From Sphingobacterium spiritivorum (GTDB lineage Bacteria; Bacteroidota; Bacteroidia; Sphingobacteriales; Sphingobacteriaceae), in contig NZ_CP068083.1 in NCBI RefSeq assembly GCF_016725325.1, forward strand, positions 1,612,001 to 1,676,000: DNA of 64,000 nt. The letters run 5' to 3'. Numbering within the stretch: the first letter of the stretch is position 1; the number at the start of each line of letters is the position of its first letter. Positions 20,161 to 28,959 of the stretch are shown in pieces. Made by a program: the position numbers and the translations under genes. The notes under the pieces were generated by a model. It had not been told where the DNA came from and made no database searches. It was given only the letters and a program-made list of their open reading frames with translations.

Positions 20161-20200
20161 CATTTTTCATCGGAGCAATCTGATGTTCCGATGAAAAATG
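20161..20200 (+). promoter_or_regulatory. 14-bp hairpin covering the miaA start codon
   Basis: CATTTTTCATCGGA (20161-20174) and TCCGATGAAAAATG (20187-20200) are perfect complements around a 12-base loop. The miaA ATG (20191-20193) lies within the 3' arm, so the hairpin would hide the start in mRNA. Confidence 0.6.
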
Positions 20201-21093
20201 TAATTATTATACTTGGCCCTACAGCCTCCGGCAAAACGGCTTTGGCCGTTGCATTGGCTAAAAAAATAAATGGTGCTATTATCAGCGCAGATTCCCGTCA
20301 GGTATACAGACAGATGGATATCGGCACGGGTAAGGACCTGAAAGAATACGAAGATATTCCCTATTATCTGATTGATATATGCGAGCCCGGAGAAAAATAT
20401 AATCTCTCTGATTTTCAGCATGATTTTCAAAAAGCTTATTTTGATATTGTCAAAAGTGGAAAGCAGCCTATACTTTGTGGGGGCACAGGTTTGTATATTC
20501 AATCTGTCATTCAGGAAAAACCATACAGCCATGTCCCTGTTAACCCCGAATTACGGGAAGAATTGGAGATCTTATCCCGGGAAGAATTACAAATCCGGTT
20601 AGATCAGCAAACAATTCCTCCGGATCTCAAGATTGATAACAGCACCCGAAAACGCATGATCCGGGGATTAGAAATCCTGGCTGGCTTAGATAAATATGGG
20701 CGAACAGCTGAGCTTGTTCCCATCCCCTTTACTTACCAGGCATTTGGTATCGATCCTCCGGTAGAGATCCGGAGAACGAAAATATCTCAGCGACTGAAAC
20801 AACGTATTGATCAGGGATTGGTAGAAGAGGTAGAACATCTCTTGTCACACGGTGTGACGCATGATGATCTGCAATATTATGGACTGGAGTATAAGTATAT
20901 CTCCTATTATCTTTCAGGGGATCTGAACAGGGAAGCCTGCTTTACCAAATTAGAAACTGAGATACATCGCTATGCTAAAAGGCAGATGACTTACTTTCGC
21001 AAAATGGAAAAAGATAATGTACAGATTCACTGGCTGGAACAGGGCAGTACAGCGCAGATGTGCAGAGAAATACTAAACATAAAAAAGGGGTAG
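20191..21093 (+). CDS. miaA: tRNA dimethylallyltransferase
   Basis: Transfers a dimethylallyl group to N6 of A37 in tRNAs reading UNN codons. The 300-residue protein begins MKNVIIILGPTASGKTALA with the P-loop GPTASGKT, then SADSRQVYRQMDIGTGKD, GGTGLYIQSV and the late RYAKRQMTYFRK, all family signatures. I prefer ATG 20191 to GTG 20137 because it places the P-loop at the normal distance from the N-terminus. The ATG sits in the stem of a perfect hairpin. The upstream oxidoreductase ends within 51 bases, so translation through the hairpin from that gene could expose the start. The stop codon is inside the terminator stem. Confidence 0.95.
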   Translation: MKNVIIILGPTASGKTALAVALAKKINGAIISADSRQVYRQMDIGTGKDLKEYEDIPYYLIDICEPGEKYNLSDFQHDFQKAYFDIVKSGKQPILCGGTGLYIQSVIQEKPYSHVPVNPELREELEILSREELQIRLDQQTIPPDLKIDNSTRKRMIRGLEILAGLDKYGRTAELVPIPFTYQAFGIDPPVEIRRTKISQRLKQRIDQGLVEEVEHLLSHGVTHDDLQYYGLEYKYISYYLSGDLNREACFTKLETEIHRYAKRQMTYFRKMEKDNVQIHWLEQGSTAQMCREILNIKKG

Positions 21094-21112
21094 TGAACAC
21101 TACCCCTTTTTA
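21081..21112. terminator. Terminator between miaA and RNase G genes
   Basis: AAAAGGGGTAGTG and CACTACCCCTTTT form a 13-bp stem with a tight loop, A-rich on one side and T-rich on the other, so it works for both convergent genes. The miaA TAG lies in the stem. Confidence 0.88.
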
Positions 21113-21119
21113 GAATATC

Positions 21120-22673
21120 TTATAACTTGATTTCCTCATCCTTCGCATTGAAGAAATGGAATTCTGTTAAGCTATATGAAGAGACGGCTTTTACTTTGAT
21201 CCACCTTCCAAACTTCATAAACCATTTTATTCTTTTTGATACAAAACCAGACTTAATGTAGGCTTCTATATAAGGATGTACACATAGTGTTATTCCCTTA
21301 TCGTTTTGTTCCTGCAGAATAAAACTCAAATTGCTCTCAATATCGTCCATTAGTACGATACTGGATCGGATTTCGCCCGTTCCGTTACAGGTCGGACATT
21401 TTTCATTAGTCACTACGCTCATTTCCGGGCGTACACGTTGCCGTGTGATCTGTACCAATCCAAATTTACTTGGTGGTAATATCGTATGACGGGCACGATC
21501 GGCCTGCATACATTCGCGTAAGTAAGTAAATAATTCCTTACGATTAGTTGGCTTGTGCATATCAATAAAATCGATGACCACTATACCGCCCATATCCCGC
21601 AAACGCAATTGCCTTGCTATTTCGCGCGCCGCTTCCTTATTGACCAGCAACGCATTGTCTTCTTGATTTTCTTTATTGGCTGTCCGGTTACCGCTGTTTA
21701 CATCAACAACGTGCAAGGCTTCAGTATGCTCAATTACCAGATAAGCACCACCCTGCAAATTGACCGTCTTGCCAAAAGAGGCCTTAATTTGTTTTTCTAC
21801 TCCGAAGTGATCAAAGATAGGTTCTTTATGTTTATAAAGTTTGACTATCTTTTCCAGATCCGGAGAAATCTCCTGCACATACGACTTTGTTTCTTCGTAG
21901 ATAACAGGATCATTAACATATATATGCGTAAACTCATCCGTCAGGATATCGCGTAAAATGGTAGAAGCTCTATCCATCTCACCCAACACTTTCTGGGGTG
22001 GTTCTGCAGTTCTAAGGCGTTTGGTAAATAATTCCCATTTCGAAATCAGGTCTAACAAGTCTTTTTGCAACTCTTCAACCCCTTTACCTTCAGAAACAGT
22101 CCGAATAATTACTCCAAAGTTGGCAGGTTTGATTCCTTCCACTACTTTTTTGAGGCGTGTACGTTCGGCGCTTCCTTTGATTCGTTTCGAAATAGAAACT
22201 GTACTCGAGAAAGGGACTAATACTACAAATCTTCCGGCGATGGATAAATCCGAACTCAACCGCGGTCCTTTTGTAGAGATAGGCTCTTTGGCTATCTGAA
22301 CAGGTAGTAACAGATTCCGGCTCAAGATATCCGAAATTTTACCTGCCTTATCGATGTCCTTTTCTAGTTTTAAACTATTGAGCAGTTTCTCTTGATAACT
22401 GCCATTCTTTACTATACGGGTTAGCTTGAGTAACGACTGCACCTGCGGACCGAGATCCAGATAGTGCAGAAATGCATCCTTTTCGTAACCTACATCTACA
22501 AAAGCTGCATTAAGACCAGGCATGATCTTCTTTATTCTTCCCAGGTAAATATCACCGACGGAAAAATTGTTGTTTGCCTGCTCCTTGTTTAGTTCAACAA
22601 GCTGTTTATCCTGTAGTAAAGCAATAGTTACCCCTTTATCAGGGGTAGAATCGATAATTAATTCCTTTACCAA
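21120..22673 (-). CDS. rng: Ribonuclease G/E family protein
   Basis: Endoribonuclease for rRNA maturation and mRNA turnover. At 517 residues it is RNase G sized and lacks the long scaffold tail of RNase E. An S1 domain sits at about 38-120 (VGDIYLGRIKKIMPGLNAAFVDVG, shown in part: YLGRIKKIMPGLNAAFVDVG). The DNase I-like catalytic part has VVDVNSGN and IDFIDMHKP with the metal Asp residues, and CPTCNGTGE gives the zinc-link cysteines. The substrate sensor phrase GGAYLVIEHTEALHVVDVN is intact. Transcribed after the HU-TPR-microprotein group but separated from it by a terminator. Confidence 0.93.
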   Translation of the reverse strand: MVKELIIDSTPDKGVTIALLQDKQLVELNKEQANNNFSVGDIYLGRIKKIMPGLNAAFVDVGYEKDAFLHYLDLGPQVQSLLKLTRIVKNGSYQEKLLNSLKLEKDIDKAGKISDILSRNLLLPVQIAKEPISTKGPRLSSDLSIAGRFVVLVPFSSTVSISKRIKGSAERTRLKKVVEGIKPANFGVIIRTVSEGKGVEELQKDLLDLISKWELFTKRLRTAEPPQKVLGEMDRASTILRDILTDEFTHIYVNDPVIYEETKSYVQEISPDLEKIVKLYKHKEPIFDHFGVEKQIKASFGKTVNLQGGAYLVIEHTEALHVVDVNSGNRTANKENQEDNALLVNKEAAREIARQLRLRDMGGIVVIDFIDMHKPTNRKELFTYLRECMQADRARHTILPPSKFGLVQITRQRVRPEMSVVTNEKCPTCNGTGEIRSSIVLMDDIESNLSFILQEQNDKGITLCVHPYIEAYIKSGFVSKRIKWFMKFGRWIKVKAVSSYSLTEFHFFNAKDEEIKL

Positions 22674-22750
22674 CAGCTACATATTTGGGATGCCTTCCTG
22701 TCCGAACTCCGTCCGGACGGGCACCGATGAAACATAATTCCCGTTTAATG

Positions 22751-22796
22751 AAAAAATACAATCGATGGATCCACGATTGCAGATCCATCGATTGTA
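22751..22796 (-). terminator. Terminator downstream of the microprotein gene
   Basis: A perfect 15-bp stem (22757-22771 with 22782-22796) around a 10-base loop; on the minus strand it is followed by six T. It separates the HU/TPR/microprotein unit from rng. Confidence 0.85.
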
Positions 22797-22849
22797 CTCT
22801 GTTATTTCAGTTAGCAATATGCATTAATAACCGTCATAACCCCACAAGC

Positions 22850-22939
22850 TTATTTTTTCTTGTGTCTATTTTTTCTTAAACGTTTTTTACGTTTGTGAGT
22901 AGCCATTTTGTGTCTTTTTCTTTTTTTTCCGCTTGGCAT
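22850..22939 (-). CDS. 29-residue Lys/Arg-rich microprotein, candidate ribosomal protein
   Basis: A very short gene on the minus strand: ATG at 22937-22939, stop at 22850-22852. The product starts MPSGKKRKRHKMATHKRKK and ends RKNRHKKK; over half of its residues are Lys, Arg or His. Near-identical tiny basic proteins are conserved across Bacteroidota in my recollection. Such composition is typical of small ribosomal proteins that thread into rRNA. A novel small 50S protein, bL38, was reported from the Flavobacterium johnsoniae ribosome; whether this is that protein I cannot confirm. It follows the TPR gene (36 bases) and precedes a strong terminator. An inner ATG (MATHKRKK) could be an alternative start. 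Confidence 0.75.
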   Translation of the reverse strand: MPSGKKRKRHKMATHKRKKRLRKNRHKKK

Positions 22940-22975
22940 AGCTTTAATGTTTTTAAATGATTATAAAATAATATG

Positions 22976-23812
22976 TTACTTGCTTAATTCTTCGATACGT
23001 TTATCGATGAATTGAGAGAGTGAAGGATCAGATGCCAGTTCTTTGCTTTTTTGAAAAGCAGCGATAGCATCACTCTTCATCCCAATGTTTTCATAGCCTG
23101 TGGCTAAATAAAAGTATGACTCCGCATCGGGTTTCTGCTCGATAACCGTTTTGAAACGATCGATTGCTTTATCAAATTGGCGGGACTGCAGTGAAAACAA
23201 TCCCAGTGTTTTGTTTGCTTCTACGTTTTTTGGTTCTTTTGCCACGACTTCACGCAATATCGCAATACCGGCCATAGGATTATTCGTACCCGTTACCATG
23301 GCGGCCCCCAAACCTGTCTTCGCATCCAGACTGGACGCATCAAGTTTAGTTGCTTCTTCAAATGCATGAATTGCATTTTGATTAAGTGCCGAAGCTAATA
23401 CGGTGTCCTGTAAATTTGTATAGGCGGCGCGATAAGCCTGTCCGGCTTTCAACCAATACTCAAATTTAGGAGAAATTTTTGCCATTTCCTCATAAATTAA
23501 TGCCTGAGGAGCAGGTTTTGCTACGTCATCCCATTTTTGAGCTAGCTGCTGGTAAAGTGCAATTTTATCTTCACCCGAAGCTTTACTTACTTTAGATTCC
23601 AGATCTGCGATATCCTGAATCAGATTAGCATCTAATCCTTGTTTGGATGCCTGTGAGATCGCATCTAAATTAACGACAGAAGAAGCCTCAGTACCTTTGG
23701 TACTTGTAGCTTCTTCCTTACCATCTACCAGACCTTTTATTGGCTGCGCCAATAGGGCTCCTACAAGGAGAACTACTAAGGCAATAACAACAATTTGCTT
23801 GGTCTTTTGCAT
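22976..23812 (-). CDS. Membrane-anchored TPR protein
   Basis: A 278-residue protein with one N-terminal membrane helix (IVVIALVVLLVGALLAQ) after a KTKQ basic start, then a periplasmic region. About four tetratricopeptide-like units are visible from residue 90: LYQQLAQKWDD, AIHAFEEATKLDASSLDAKTG, VAKEPKNVEANKTLGLFSLQ and AIDRFKTVIEQKPDAESYFYLATG. TPR arrays mediate protein contacts; the partner is unknown. Lies 20 bases after the HU gene and before the microprotein gene, so the three are probably one transcript. Confidence 0.83.
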   Translation of the reverse strand: MQKTKQIVVIALVVLLVGALLAQPIKGLVDGKEEATSTKGTEASSVVNLDAISQASKQGLDANLIQDIADLESKVSKASGEDKIALYQQLAQKWDDVAKPAPQALIYEEMAKISPKFEYWLKAGQAYRAAYTNLQDTVLASALNQNAIHAFEEATKLDASSLDAKTGLGAAMVTGTNNPMAGIAILREVVAKEPKNVEANKTLGLFSLQSRQFDKAIDRFKTVIEQKPDAESYFYLATGYENIGMKSDAIAAFQKSKELASDPSLSQFIDKRIEELSK

Positions 23813-23832
23813 GATGAAATTATTTCGTTGAA

Positions 23833-24117
23833 TTATTTATTCCCGTTTTTTACCTTCTCAACAAACACTTTTGCAGGTTTGAAACTTGGAACGAAGTGCT
23901 CAGGAATAATGATTGCTGTGTTTTTCGAAATGTTTCTTGCAGTTTTTTCAGCTCTTTTTTTCACTACGAAGCTACCGAAACCTCTTACATAAACATTTTC
24001 TCCGCCGATCATGGAGTTCTTCACTACTTTGAAGAATGCCTCTACTGTTTCTTGTACATCTACTTTCTCTAAACCCGTTTTGTTAGAGATCTCTGCGATA
24101 ATTTCTGCTTTAGTCAT
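23833..24117 (-). CDS. HU/IHF family DNA-binding protein
   Basis: A 94-residue nucleoid protein that bends DNA. It starts MTKAEIIAEISNKTGLEKVDV and has the HU dimer core EAFFKVVKNSMIGGENVYVRGFGSF; the beta-arm region reads KKRAEKTARNISKNTAIIIPEH, ending in FKPAKVFVEKVKN. The arm has NISKN in place of the usual NP-Q-TGE form, so it is a divergent HU. An in-frame ATG at 24243 would add 42 residues with no family match and lies upstream of a good -7 box, so I use 24117. Confidence 0.92.
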   Translation of the reverse strand: MTKAEIIAEISNKTGLEKVDVQETVEAFFKVVKNSMIGGENVYVRGFGSFVVKKRAEKTARNISKNTAIIIPEHFVPSFKPAKVFVEKVKNGNK

Positions 24118-24177
24118 ATCTGTTTTTACTGTATTATTTTGTATTTCAACCCTTAAGCACACAGCACTTTGGGGACG

Positions 24178-24185
24178 CAAAGGTA
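24178..24185 (-). promoter_or_regulatory. Proximal -7 element of the HU gene
   Basis: Minus strand TACCTTTG, 60 bases before the HU ATG; no TTTG at the -33 position. Confidence 0.45.
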
Positions 24186-24305
24186 TTGCTTTAAAACGAG
24201 CTTTGGAAATTATTTCTGCGTTTTTTAATGAAAATGACAACAAAAATGCATCATTAACAAGTATTTATCCCCAACCGACTCCTGTTTTCAATCGTAAACG
24301 AACGA

Positions 24306-24337
24306 CAAAAGTACAACTTTTTACCTTGAATATCAAA
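24306..24337 (-). promoter_or_regulatory. Distal promoter of the HU gene
   Basis: Minus strand TTTG (24334-24337), 20-base spacer, TACTTTTG (24306-24313). It would give HU mRNA a leader of about 180 bases. Apart from these promoters I see nothing in the gap 24118-24483. Confidence 0.6.
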
Positions 24338-24483
24338 GAGTTATTTTGTAAAATTATCTTTCCACGTGAAACCCGAAAGTTGCAAATTTTATGCGTAAAA
24401 CTTAAACGTTTTCGCAAATTCATATGCTTCAAACCTCCCTTTGCCCGCTTTCATTTCTTATTTTTAGACTTTATATCCTATTT

Positions 24484-26940
24484 ATGAGACAATACCTGCT
24501 GTTAGTTTACATGATCTTTGCGTCTATGCAATTCAATACCGCACAAGAGAGCATGCGCCTGAATGAAAACTGGGACTTTGTGCGAAATGATCTGGGCAAT
24601 ATCTGGGAAGCGATCCGGCCATATAGTCCGGGATCTTCCGAAAGTGTTCCCATCTGGCAGAAAATTACGTTACCTCATTGCTATAATGCAACAGATGCCG
24701 TCGCTCCGTTTGAAAACTATTATCAGGGACCTGCCTGGTACCGCACTACACTGGCTATCCGCAATCCTTATCCCAACGGTCGCACACTTTTACATTTTGA
24801 AGGTGCAGGACAAAAAACAAAAGTCTATCTCTATGATCAGTTGGTTGGAGAACATGTAGGCGGATATGACGAATGGACTGTCGACATCACCGATGCTGTA
24901 AAAGCTTTTGAGAAAAACCCTGCATTTCAAAAACAATATAAGGGTCGTCATCCGCTGGTCATTCGTACAGATAATTCCAGAGACACGGAAATGATACCAT
25001 CAGATTTGTCAGATTTCAATGTATATGGCGGAATATACCGCTATCTCAATCTGATGTATCTTCCTGCCGTCGCAATCGAGAAGGTATTTGCGACACCAAC
25101 CTATGACATCTCCGGCAAATCAGCGAATATTGCCGTTTCCCTTCGGCTATATCCGCAAACGGATCAGGCTAATGGAGATATTACAGTAGAACTGACCGCT
25201 CCTGATGGAAAGACGGTCTATAAGCATACAAGCAATCAAAGGCTGAGCACTGAAATTACACTCCCCGCCATCAGACTACAAAAACCGGAACTATGGTCAC
25301 CCGATCAGCCCAACCGCTATACGTTACATATACAGGGCAACTATAACGGGCAGACTTTCCGTCAAAGCACAGCTATCGGAATCCGCCATTTCGAATTCGT
25401 AGACAACGGCCCTTTCCGGCTCAACGGTGAGCGTCTTCTTCTGAGAGGAACGCACCGCCACGAAGATCACGCCGGAGTAGGAGCTGCTATGACTGAAGAG
25501 ATGATGCTGCAGGAAATGAAAATGATGAAAGAGATGGGAGTTAACTTTATCCGTCTCGGACATTATCAGCAGTCCCGTATTATTCTCAATGCCTGTGACA
25601 GTCTGGGCATATTGGTCTGGGAAGAGATTCCCTGGTGCAGAGGTGGTCTTGGCGGACCGGTCTACCAGGAACAGGCCAAACGTATGCTTCGCAATATGAT
25701 AGAACAGCATTACAACCACCCAAGCATTATTCTTTGGGGAATGGGAAATGAAAATGACTGGCCGAACGACTTTCCCACATTTGACAAACAGCAGATCAGA
25801 GCTTTTATGCAGGAGCTGCACAATCTCTCTCATCGTCTGGATAATACCCGCAAGACGGCCATCCGCCGCTGTGACTTCTGTAAGGATATTGTAGATGTCT
25901 ATTCTCCGTCCATATGGGCGGGATGGTACAGGGGTCAGTATACCGACTATAAATCTGTATCCGAGGCTGAATTCAAACAAGTTCCGCATTTTATTCATGC
26001 AGAGTGGGGAGGGGACAGCCATGCTCGAAGACACGATGAAAATCCGGACAACGGCCTTACCAAACTCACGTCAAGCACTTCTGCGGATGAACGCGCAGGA
26101 GATGCCTCTCTATACGGAGGCGCAACCAGGGCATCCAAAGATGGAAACTGGAGTGAAAGCTACATCTGCAATCTGATAGACTGGCACCTCAAAGAACAGG
26201 AACATATGCCGTGGCTAACCGGATCTGCATACTGGCCTTTCAAAGATTTTTCCACTCCTGTACGTCCGGACAATCCGGTACCTTATGTAAATCAGAAAGG
26301 TGTCGTAGAGCGGGATTTTACAAAAAAAGAGTCTTATTATGTTTTTCAGTCTTACTGGACCAAAGATCTAATGGCTCATATATACGGACACTCCTGGCCC
26401 ATTCGCTGGGGAGAGGCCGATGAACAGAAAATGATCAAGGTCTATTCCAATGCGGATGAAGCCGAATTATTTTTCAACGGAAAAAGTCTGGGCACGAAAA
26501 AACGGAACTCCGCAGATTTTCCCGCAGCAGGACTACGCTGGAACACCGTTTTCCGCGAAGGGGAAAATCATATCCGGGTAATTGCTAAGAAAGGGAAACA
26601 GACTGTGACAGATGAGATCAATCAATTTTACCAAACAAAAAAATGGAGTAAACCCACCAGTATCACAACCAGAACCAGCAATCTCTCCAATGACGAAGTA
26701 GTCGTAGAAGTACAATTGACGGATGCGGAGGGTACAGCATGTCTGGACGCAAAAGACTATGTCCTTTTTGAACTGGCCGGAGACGGAATATTAGTTCAGG
26801 ATCAGGGAACTTCTTCAGGCTCCCGCTACTTACAGACTTTTAATGGACGCGCTATGATTAAGATCCGCAAAAATAAAGGTTCCAGTGTTCTTGCAGTCAA
26901 AGTCAAAGGACTGGAAACTGTATTTTTAACACTTAAGTAG
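24484..26940 (+). CDS. Glycoside hydrolase family 2 protein (beta-galactosidase-like)
   Basis: Exported retaining glycosidase, 818 residues, with a signal peptide ending NTAQ. The N-terminal sugar-binding jelly roll has WYRTTLAIRNPY, an Ig-like domain follows, then the TIM barrel: RGTHRHEDHAGVGAA, MGVNFIRLGHYQQS, WEEIPWCRGG. The predicted acid/base is E423 in GMGNEND and the nucleophile E507 in HAEWGGD. A C-terminal Ig-like domain closes the protein. The GH2 subtype (galactosidase, glucuronidase or mannosidase) is uncertain. ATG 24484 gives a proper signal peptide; an upstream in-frame ATG at 24424 does not. No SusC/SusD pair is adjacent, so it is not in a visible polysaccharide locus. Confidence 0.88.
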   Translation: MRQYLLLVYMIFASMQFNTAQESMRLNENWDFVRNDLGNIWEAIRPYSPGSSESVPIWQKITLPHCYNATDAVAPFENYYQGPAWYRTTLAIRNPYPNGRTLLHFEGAGQKTKVYLYDQLVGEHVGGYDEWTVDITDAVKAFEKNPAFQKQYKGRHPLVIRTDNSRDTEMIPSDLSDFNVYGGIYRYLNLMYLPAVAIEKVFATPTYDISGKSANIAVSLRLYPQTDQANGDITVELTAPDGKTVYKHTSNQRLSTEITLPAIRLQKPELWSPDQPNRYTLHIQGNYNGQTFRQSTAIGIRHFEFVDNGPFRLNGERLLLRGTHRHEDHAGVGAAMTEEMMLQEMKMMKEMGVNFIRLGHYQQSRIILNACDSLGILVWEEIPWCRGGLGGPVYQEQAKRMLRNMIEQHYNHPSIILWGMGNENDWPNDFPTFDKQQIRAFMQELHNLSHRLDNTRKTAIRRCDFCKDIVDVYSPSIWAGWYRGQYTDYKSVSEAEFKQVPHFIHAEWGGDSHARRHDENPDNGLTKLTSSTSADERAGDASLYGGATRASKDGNWSESYICNLIDWHLKEQEHMPWLTGSAYWPFKDFSTPVRPDNPVPYVNQKGVVERDFTKKESYYVFQSYWTKDLMAHIYGHSWPIRWGEADEQKMIKVYSNADEAELFFNGKSLGTKKRNSADFPAAGLRWNTVFREGENHIRVIAKKGKQTVTDEINQFYQTKKWSKPTSITTRTSNLSNDEVVVEVQLTDAEGTACLDAKDYVLFELAGDGILVQDQGTSSGSRYLQTFNGRAMIKIRKNKGSSVLAVKVKGLETVFLTLK

Positions 26941-26977
26941 CAGTATACAGATAGCATCTGCAGGAACTAAAACAGCA

Positions 26978-28036
26978 TTACGGCTGATCTGTAAACTCGT
27001 TTATATGATCAGCCAGTTGGTGTAGATCCGCTGCTGTATGATGACTACAGATTACGATTCTGTTCAGCAAAGGATCCGTTGCCAGCGGATATGGAAAACT
27101 GGATACTACAAATCCGCTCTGCAACAGAAAGTGATATAACTCCACCCTGGCTGAGGTAAACACAGCAAAACCGGGAGTATGGGAAAGTCTGTCTCCTGCC
27201 AGTTGGTCAAATAAAGCAATATTCTGCTGCAGCTGATCAAACTGCTTGTGATAGATTTCTTCGCCATGCAATAAGGCATACATCGATGCCGGAGAGCTGG
27301 GCGAAGCGCCTGTATAGAATGTTGAAGATCGCAATGCTGCGATACGTTGGGAGGAAGCAAAGATCACACCCGCATCTGTTCCCATTCCTTTGGCCAGGGA
27401 TGCCAATAAAATGACTTCCAGATTGTCCTGTACAAGCTCTTCAACAGCTACAGATGCTCGATTGCGGGTTATTACACCTATACCATGCGAATCGTCCAGT
27501 ATAAGAATTACTTTTTTATCCGGGTCAATACCCCTGAAAGCTTTAAAATCATATCGCTCCGGCTTCATATTATCCAGCGTATTGCTGATGAGGACGAAAA
27601 CCTTTTGTTCTGAGTTGTTGATACAAGTAACTGTGTTCGTTACCCAATCCGGAAATTCACCCCGGATACCGGGATTGTCGGACAGCCAGAGTGCCGGATG
27701 ACTATTCGGCGCATAGATGAATTCTCCTTCTCCAGCCAGATTTTTGACTACCATCTGCGCGGCCAGATATCCGCCGGAAACTAGAATTGCATCTTCAAAT
27801 CCGAATCTCCGCGATATGGCTTTCTCCGCCTCATCAAAGATTCCAAGCTGTACATTATTATTGCGGGAAGTCCCGTTATTCAATCCCAGCTTTCTTACAC
27901 CTGTTATAAACAATTCCATATATGCCGAATCATTCAGCAGACTCAGATATGCTGTTCCCCCGAAAAAGAGATACTCTTTGTCATGAAGCTGTATTTTGCG
28001 TCCTGTGGGTTGATTCAACTGTCTAAATTCATCCAT
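26978..28036 (-). CDS. PLP-dependent alpha-oxoamine-synthase-like aminotransferase-fold enzyme
   Basis: A 352-residue fold-type I PLP enzyme related to BioF/KBL. It has the family order: NNGTSRNNNVQLGIFDEAE for the substrate loop, LVSGGYLAAQMVV, ILDDSHGIGV with the PLP-stacking Asp/His, and SLAKGMGTDAG with the predicted Schiff-base Lys K216. The typical DYLG and GSR-G-T-H-LE motifs of true AONS are altered, so it is a divergent branch whose substrate I cannot name. It stands alone, with no biotin genes nearby. Likely -7 element TATATTTG at 28083-28090. Confidence 0.78.
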   Translation of the reverse strand: MDEFRQLNQPTGRKIQLHDKEYLFFGGTAYLSLLNDSAYMELFITGVRKLGLNNGTSRNNNVQLGIFDEAEKAISRRFGFEDAILVSGGYLAAQMVVKNLAGEGEFIYAPNSHPALWLSDNPGIRGEFPDWVTNTVTCINNSEQKVFVLISNTLDNMKPERYDFKAFRGIDPDKKVILILDDSHGIGVITRNRASVAVEELVQDNLEVILLASLAKGMGTDAGVIFASSQRIAALRSSTFYTGASPSSPASMYALLHGEEIYHKQFDQLQQNIALFDQLAGDRLSHTPGFAVFTSARVELYHFLLQSGFVVSSFPYPLATDPLLNRIVICSHHTAADLHQLADHINEFTDQP

Positions 28037-28082
28037 GTTTCGGAATAGGGTTTACGAGGCCAATTCTGTGCTGATAATGTGT

Positions 28083-28090
28083 CAAATATA
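28083..28090 (-). promoter_or_regulatory. -7 element of the BioF-like gene
   Basis: Minus strand TATATTTG, 46 bases before the ATG. The nearest TTTG upstream is 26 bases away, too far for a good -33. Confidence 0.4.
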
Positions 28091-28222
28091 CATGATTATT
28101 TAAATTTTAATGCTTCCAAAGCCCCCTAATCCCATATTTACAGAGATATGCTGTAGCATTTCCAAAAAAATAACCGTTATATTCGCAAACCTTTAATTAA
28201 CAGATAAAAAAATACTGAATTT

Positions 28223-28918
28223 ATGAACATCTTCAAACTTTATGCAGCTGCGTTGTCATTAATGATTATCTCTTTTACAAATAGTTTACAGGCGCAGATC
28301 AAATGGGGGGCCAGAGCAGGAGTTAATTTTACCGCACTCAATGCCACAAATGAACAGGAAAGTGAACTAGCAACAGAGTACGTCACACGCTTCTCCATCA
28401 GCATCAGTGCAGATATTCCTGTCATAAGTGACTTTTATGTACAGCCTTCTCTCTTGTATTCCGGAAAAGGATATAAAGCCGATGCCGGATCTATAGGTTT
28501 CAGCAAAGGATTTAATGCAAATGTATCGTACATAGAACTTCCTGTGCATATTCTTTACAAACCAAAGGTTGGACCGGGAAGTCTTATTCTGGGGGTAGGT
28601 CCTTATCTTGCCTATGGCACAGGAGGAAAATGGAAAACTGACGAAACCGTATTGATAGGGGACATTATGATCGACAATAAAGGCGATATAAAATTTAAAA
28701 ATGATGGCTCTGCTGCCGATTATGGCACTTATATCTATGGAAAACCCTGGGATTACGGAACAAGTGCTGTAATTGGATATGATCTTTTCAATACCTATAC
28801 ATTCCAGCTGAACGCAGAATGGGGTATGGCCAATCTGGAACCGAAATGGGGATCATACAAGCCTAAAGGAGAACGAAAAAACAAAGGCTTTGGCATATCC
28901 GTCGGATATAAATTTTAG
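28223..28918 (+). CDS. Outer-membrane beta-barrel (porin-family) protein
   Basis: A 231-residue exported protein with a signal peptide ending LQAQ, then IKWGARAGVNFTALNA, the usual entry of the Bacteroidota PF13568-type small barrel. Alternating strands such as FYVQPSLLYSGKGYK, YIELPVHILYKPKVG and SLILGVGPYLAYGTGG support an eight-strand barrel, and the chain ends FGISVGYKF with a C-terminal aromatic. No enzymatic role is implied. Monocistronic, with a terminator right after the stop. Confidence 0.85.
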   Translation: MNIFKLYAAALSLMIISFTNSLQAQIKWGARAGVNFTALNATNEQESELATEYVTRFSISISADIPVISDFYVQPSLLYSGKGYKADAGSIGFSKGFNANVSYIELPVHILYKPKVGPGSLILGVGPYLAYGTGGKWKTDETVLIGDIMIDNKGDIKFKNDGSAADYGTYIYGKPWDYGTSAVIGYDLFNTYTFQLNAEWGMANLEPKWGSYKPKGERKNKGFGISVGYKF

Positions 28919-28920
28919 AT

Positions 28921-28958
28921 ATAAAAGCCTTTCACTGATTTAGGTGGAAGGCTTTTAG
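28921..28958. terminator. Bidirectional terminator between convergent genes
   Basis: AAAAGCCTT (28923-28931) and AAGGCTTTT (28948-28956), with a further CAC/GTG pairing, between the barrel gene and the small lipoprotein gene. Confidence 0.75.
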
Positions 28959-28959
28959 C

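Noticed and set aside
20137..20190. GTG start for MiaA overlapping the oxidoreductase stop
   Set aside because: It adds 18 residues before the P-loop that the family lacks. It may still matter for coupling.
25324..26034. 236-codon frame antisense to the GH2 gene
   Set aside because: A shadow of the GH2 coding sequence with no promoter, signal or recognisable domain.
28083..28222. Riboswitch or terminator upstream of the small barrel gene
   Set aside because: No stable hairpin or known aptamer pattern was visible.
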